A stretch of DNA of 23,856 nucleotides, from NCBI GenBank assembly GCA_035545535.1, contig DASZYF010000010.1:1-23856 (forward strand). Direction: 5' to 3'. Shown piece after piece: positions 22,235 through 23,856 of the stretch (position 1 is its first letter; every line of letters starts with the position of its first letter). Both the position numbers and the translations under genes were made by a program. Origin of the DNA: DASZYF01 sp035545535 (lineage in GTDB: Bacteria; Actinomycetota; Actinomycetes; Mycobacteriales; CAJCIY01). The notes beneath the pieces are model-generated. The model had not been told where the DNA came from, searched no databases, and was given only the letters and a program-made list of their open reading frames with translations.

Positions 22235-22927
22235 ATGCCGTCCAGCGATGACGTGTGGGAGGTCATGTCGACCGCACGCACCATCCGCCGCTTCACCGAC
22301 GAGCCGGTGCCCGATGTGCTCCTCGCGCGCTGCCTCGAGGCGGCGACGTGGGCACCGAACGGCGCGAACGGGCAGGCGTGGCGCTTCGTCGTGCTCCGCT
22401 CCCCGGAGCAGCGCGCCGTCGTCGCCGAGGCCGCGCGCCGGGCGCTCGAGGTGATCGAGCCCGTCTACGGGATGACCCGTCCGGACGACGCCGACGACAG
22501 CCGCCGGGCCCGCAACAACCGCGCCACCTATGAGCTGCACGACCGCGCCGTCGAGCGCACCTCCGTGCTGTTCCTCACCTACAACTACGACACCGCGTCG
22601 GAGCTGCTGCTCGGTGGGTCCATCTACCCTGCGGTGCAGAACTTCCTGCTCGCGGCGCGGGCGCTCGGGCTCGGCACGTGCCTGACCAGCTGGGCGTCCT
22701 ACGGCGGGGAGCAGCTGCTGCGCGACGCAGTGGGCATCCCGGCCGACTGGCTGCTCGCCGGTCATGTCGTCGTCGGCTGGCCGCGCGGCCGGCACGGGCC
22801 GGTGCGCCGGCGACCGTTGGCCGACGTCGTCGACCTCGACCACTTCGATGCGCCCGCCGTCCCCATCACGGGGGAGCGGTCCGCCACCGCCGGGCGCGAC
22901 GTCCTGGGAACCCGCGCGCGCAGCTAG
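22235..22927 (+). CDS. Nitroreductase family protein (FMN/NAD(P)H)
   Basis: A 230-aa flavoprotein of the nitroreductase superfamily. It starts with DVWEVMSTARTIRRFTDEPV, the usual phosphate-binding Arg-rich opening, followed by AATWAPNGANGQAWRFVVL (36-54), which binds FMN, and SIYPAVQNFLLAARALGLGTCLTSW (about 130-154), the dimer-core helix with flavin contacts. An insertion of about 45 residues (about 80-125) carries a charged stretch (TRPDDADDSRRARNNRATYE). The substrate is unknown; members reduce nitroaromatics, quinones or other electron-poor compounds, and a few cleave rings. The ATG at 22235 is chosen because TAGCCT lies 8 nt upstream. Its stop codon shares the tetramer CTAG with the stop of the converging methyltransferase gene. 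Confidence 0.87.
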   Translation: MPSSDDVWEVMSTARTIRRFTDEPVPDVLLARCLEAATWAPNGANGQAWRFVVLRSPEQRAVVAEAARRALEVIEPVYGMTRPDDADDSRRARNNRATYELHDRAVERTSVLFLTYNYDTASELLLGGSIYPAVQNFLLAARALGLGTCLTSWASYGGEQLLRDAVGIPADWLLAGHVVVGWPRGRHGPVRRRPLADVVDLDHFDAPAVPITGERSATAGRDVLGTRARS

Positions 22928-23769
22928 GGCTTCGTCCCGACGATGCAGCGGGCCAGGCCCGGAACCCGCACCTGGCCGTCCGCCGTGTACGGGCGCACGT
23001 CCCGGATCGCCCGATCGCGGATCCGTTCGCGCGTCGCGTCGTCCGCCTTCCGGAGGGCGGCCGCCGCGAGCGAGACGTGCTCGCTGAGCACCTGCCAGTA
23101 CTCGTCGGCGGACTGCGTGACGAGCTCGACGCCGATGTCCCACTCCGCGATGTCGCGCAGCCCGGCGCTCGCGTAGAGGGCGCTGACCTGGCCGGGGGCC
23201 GCGCAGCGGTACATGTTCGGCCCGTCGGGGTCGGCGGGCGGCAGCGGCACCTCGGATCCGATCGCCTGCATGGCGATCGAGGTCCACGGGTTGCGGTCGG
23301 GGTCCACCCACACCGACGCGCACAGGCGCCCACCCGGCTTGAGCACGCGCACGAGCTCGTCGGTCGCCGCCGGCAGGTCGGGGAAGAACATGAAGCCGAA
23401 GCGCACCGAGACGGCGTCGAAGCTCGCATCTTCGAACGGCAGGTCGTCGGCGCTGCACACCCGGGTCTCGACGTTGGTGAGGCCGTGCTCCTTCGCGCGA
23501 CGGGCGGCGACGTCGAGCATGTCCGGGGCGAGGTCGGTGAGGACGACGCGCCCGTTCGGCACGAGCCTCGCGATCGAGAGACCTGGCTCACCGGTCCCGG
23601 ACGCGATGTCGAGGACGTGGTGGCCGTCGCGGGGCTCGAGGCGGTCGGTCATCGCGGTGCCGACGGGCTGCAGCTGTTCCAGGATCACGCGCTCCCACTT
23701 GTCCCAGGCGGCCGACAGCCCGTCCCACGCCGCCCGCTGGCTCGCCCGGACCTCCTCGGCGCTCGCCAT
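22924..23769 (-). CDS. Class I SAM-dependent methyltransferase (UbiE/Methyltransf_11-like)
   Basis: A 281-aa Rossmann-fold methyltransferase. Motif I is LDIASGTGEPG (53-63), which binds the SAM methionine part; the acidic residue after strand 2 is Asp79 in VVLTDLAPDML; and SADDLPFEDASFDAVSVRFG (106-125) covers motifs II and III, followed by LVRVLKPGGRL (139-149). The C-terminal third (YWQVLSEHVSLAAAAL) forms a helical cap typical of small-molecule methyltransferases. The acceptor is unknown: the ubiquinone/menaquinone methylase likeness is general to the fold and there are no quinone genes nearby. The ATG at 23769 has a G-rich stretch (GGGGGTGG) upstream. The last 87 bases of the window hold no gene that I can support. 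Confidence 0.9.
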   Translation of the reverse strand: MASAEEVRASQRAAWDGLSAAWDKWERVILEQLQPVGTAMTDRLEPRDGHHVLDIASGTGEPGLSIARLVPNGRVVLTDLAPDMLDVAARRAKEHGLTNVETRVCSADDLPFEDASFDAVSVRFGFMFFPDLPAATDELVRVLKPGGRLCASVWVDPDRNPWTSIAMQAIGSEVPLPPADPDGPNMYRCAAPGQVSALYASAGLRDIAEWDIGVELVTQSADEYWQVLSEHVSLAAAALRKADDATRERIRDRAIRDVRPYTADGQVRVPGLARCIVGTKP

Positions 23770-23856
23770 GGCGCCACCCCCATCCGCCGCGCCTCTCGGG
23801 CAGGAGCATGCACCGCCACGGGCGCGCGCGGAGTCTCAGCTGTCTCAAGAGATGTC

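Noticed and set aside
23833..23846. Direct repeat GTCTC-AGCT-GTCTC near the right edge
   Set aside because: Short, single occurrence, and cut off from context by the window end; could be chance.

Overview
The window is about 70% GC by eye and densely coded, with many GTG starts. The gene content points to an actinobacterium (Actinomycetota, probably class Actinomycetes): an Eis-type acetyltransferase, an F420-dependent LLM-class oxidoreductase, a mycobacterial-type RpiB (Glu instead of Cys), a CtaJ-like oxidase subunit next to a DUF5130 protein, a stand-alone PolA-like 'bifunctional exonuclease/polymerase', a GAF-SpoIIE-HATPase regulator, and start codons sitting just behind TAnnnT -10 boxes (leaderless transcription). 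I cannot place the genus. All 20 genes are protein-coding. I see no tRNA, rRNA, CRISPR array, insertion sequence or prophage. No stretch over 300 bases lacks a gene; the longest gap is 8019-8173.

Layout. 3-2198 (+): GAF/SpoIIE phosphatase with a kinase domain. 2208-2939 (-): small MscS channel, divergent from a (+) run at 3073-8018 of HNH nuclease, CorA-type transporter, amidase and MalQ, closed by a strong hairpin. 8174-8882 (+): ctaJ-like gene and DUF5130 gene, overlapping. 8891-12249 (-): DUF429 protein and aminopeptidase N, divergent from rpiB (12259-12729, +). 12735-14822 (-): class III adenylate cyclase then Eis-type acetyltransferase, 9 bp apart. 14882-17516 (-): a two-gene operon of a Cys-less HMG-CoA-synthase-like/DUF35 fusion and an SCP2-type thiolase, with a palindrome at its promoter. 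17641-19371 (-): PolA-like protein. 19426-20019 (+): FKBP lipoprotein. 20031-21239 (-): serine beta-lactamase-like hydrolase. 21324-22187 (+): F420-type oxidoreductase. 22235-22927 (+): nitroreductase. 22924-23769 (-): SAM methyltransferase.

How it fits together. HNH, CtaJ, DUF5130, PepN and RpiB recall, from memory, the Rv2465c-Rv2469c neighbourhood of Mycobacterium tuberculosis, so the first half looks like a conserved actinobacterial core with CorA-amidase-MalQ inserted. The second half is mostly accessory metabolism. The thiolase/HMGCS-like/DUF35 operon resembles the archaeal thiolase-HMGCS-DUF35 complex and the actinobacterial steroid side-chain lyases, and is the most interesting biochemical unit here. 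I found no convincing entirely new defence, mobile or RNA-guided system.
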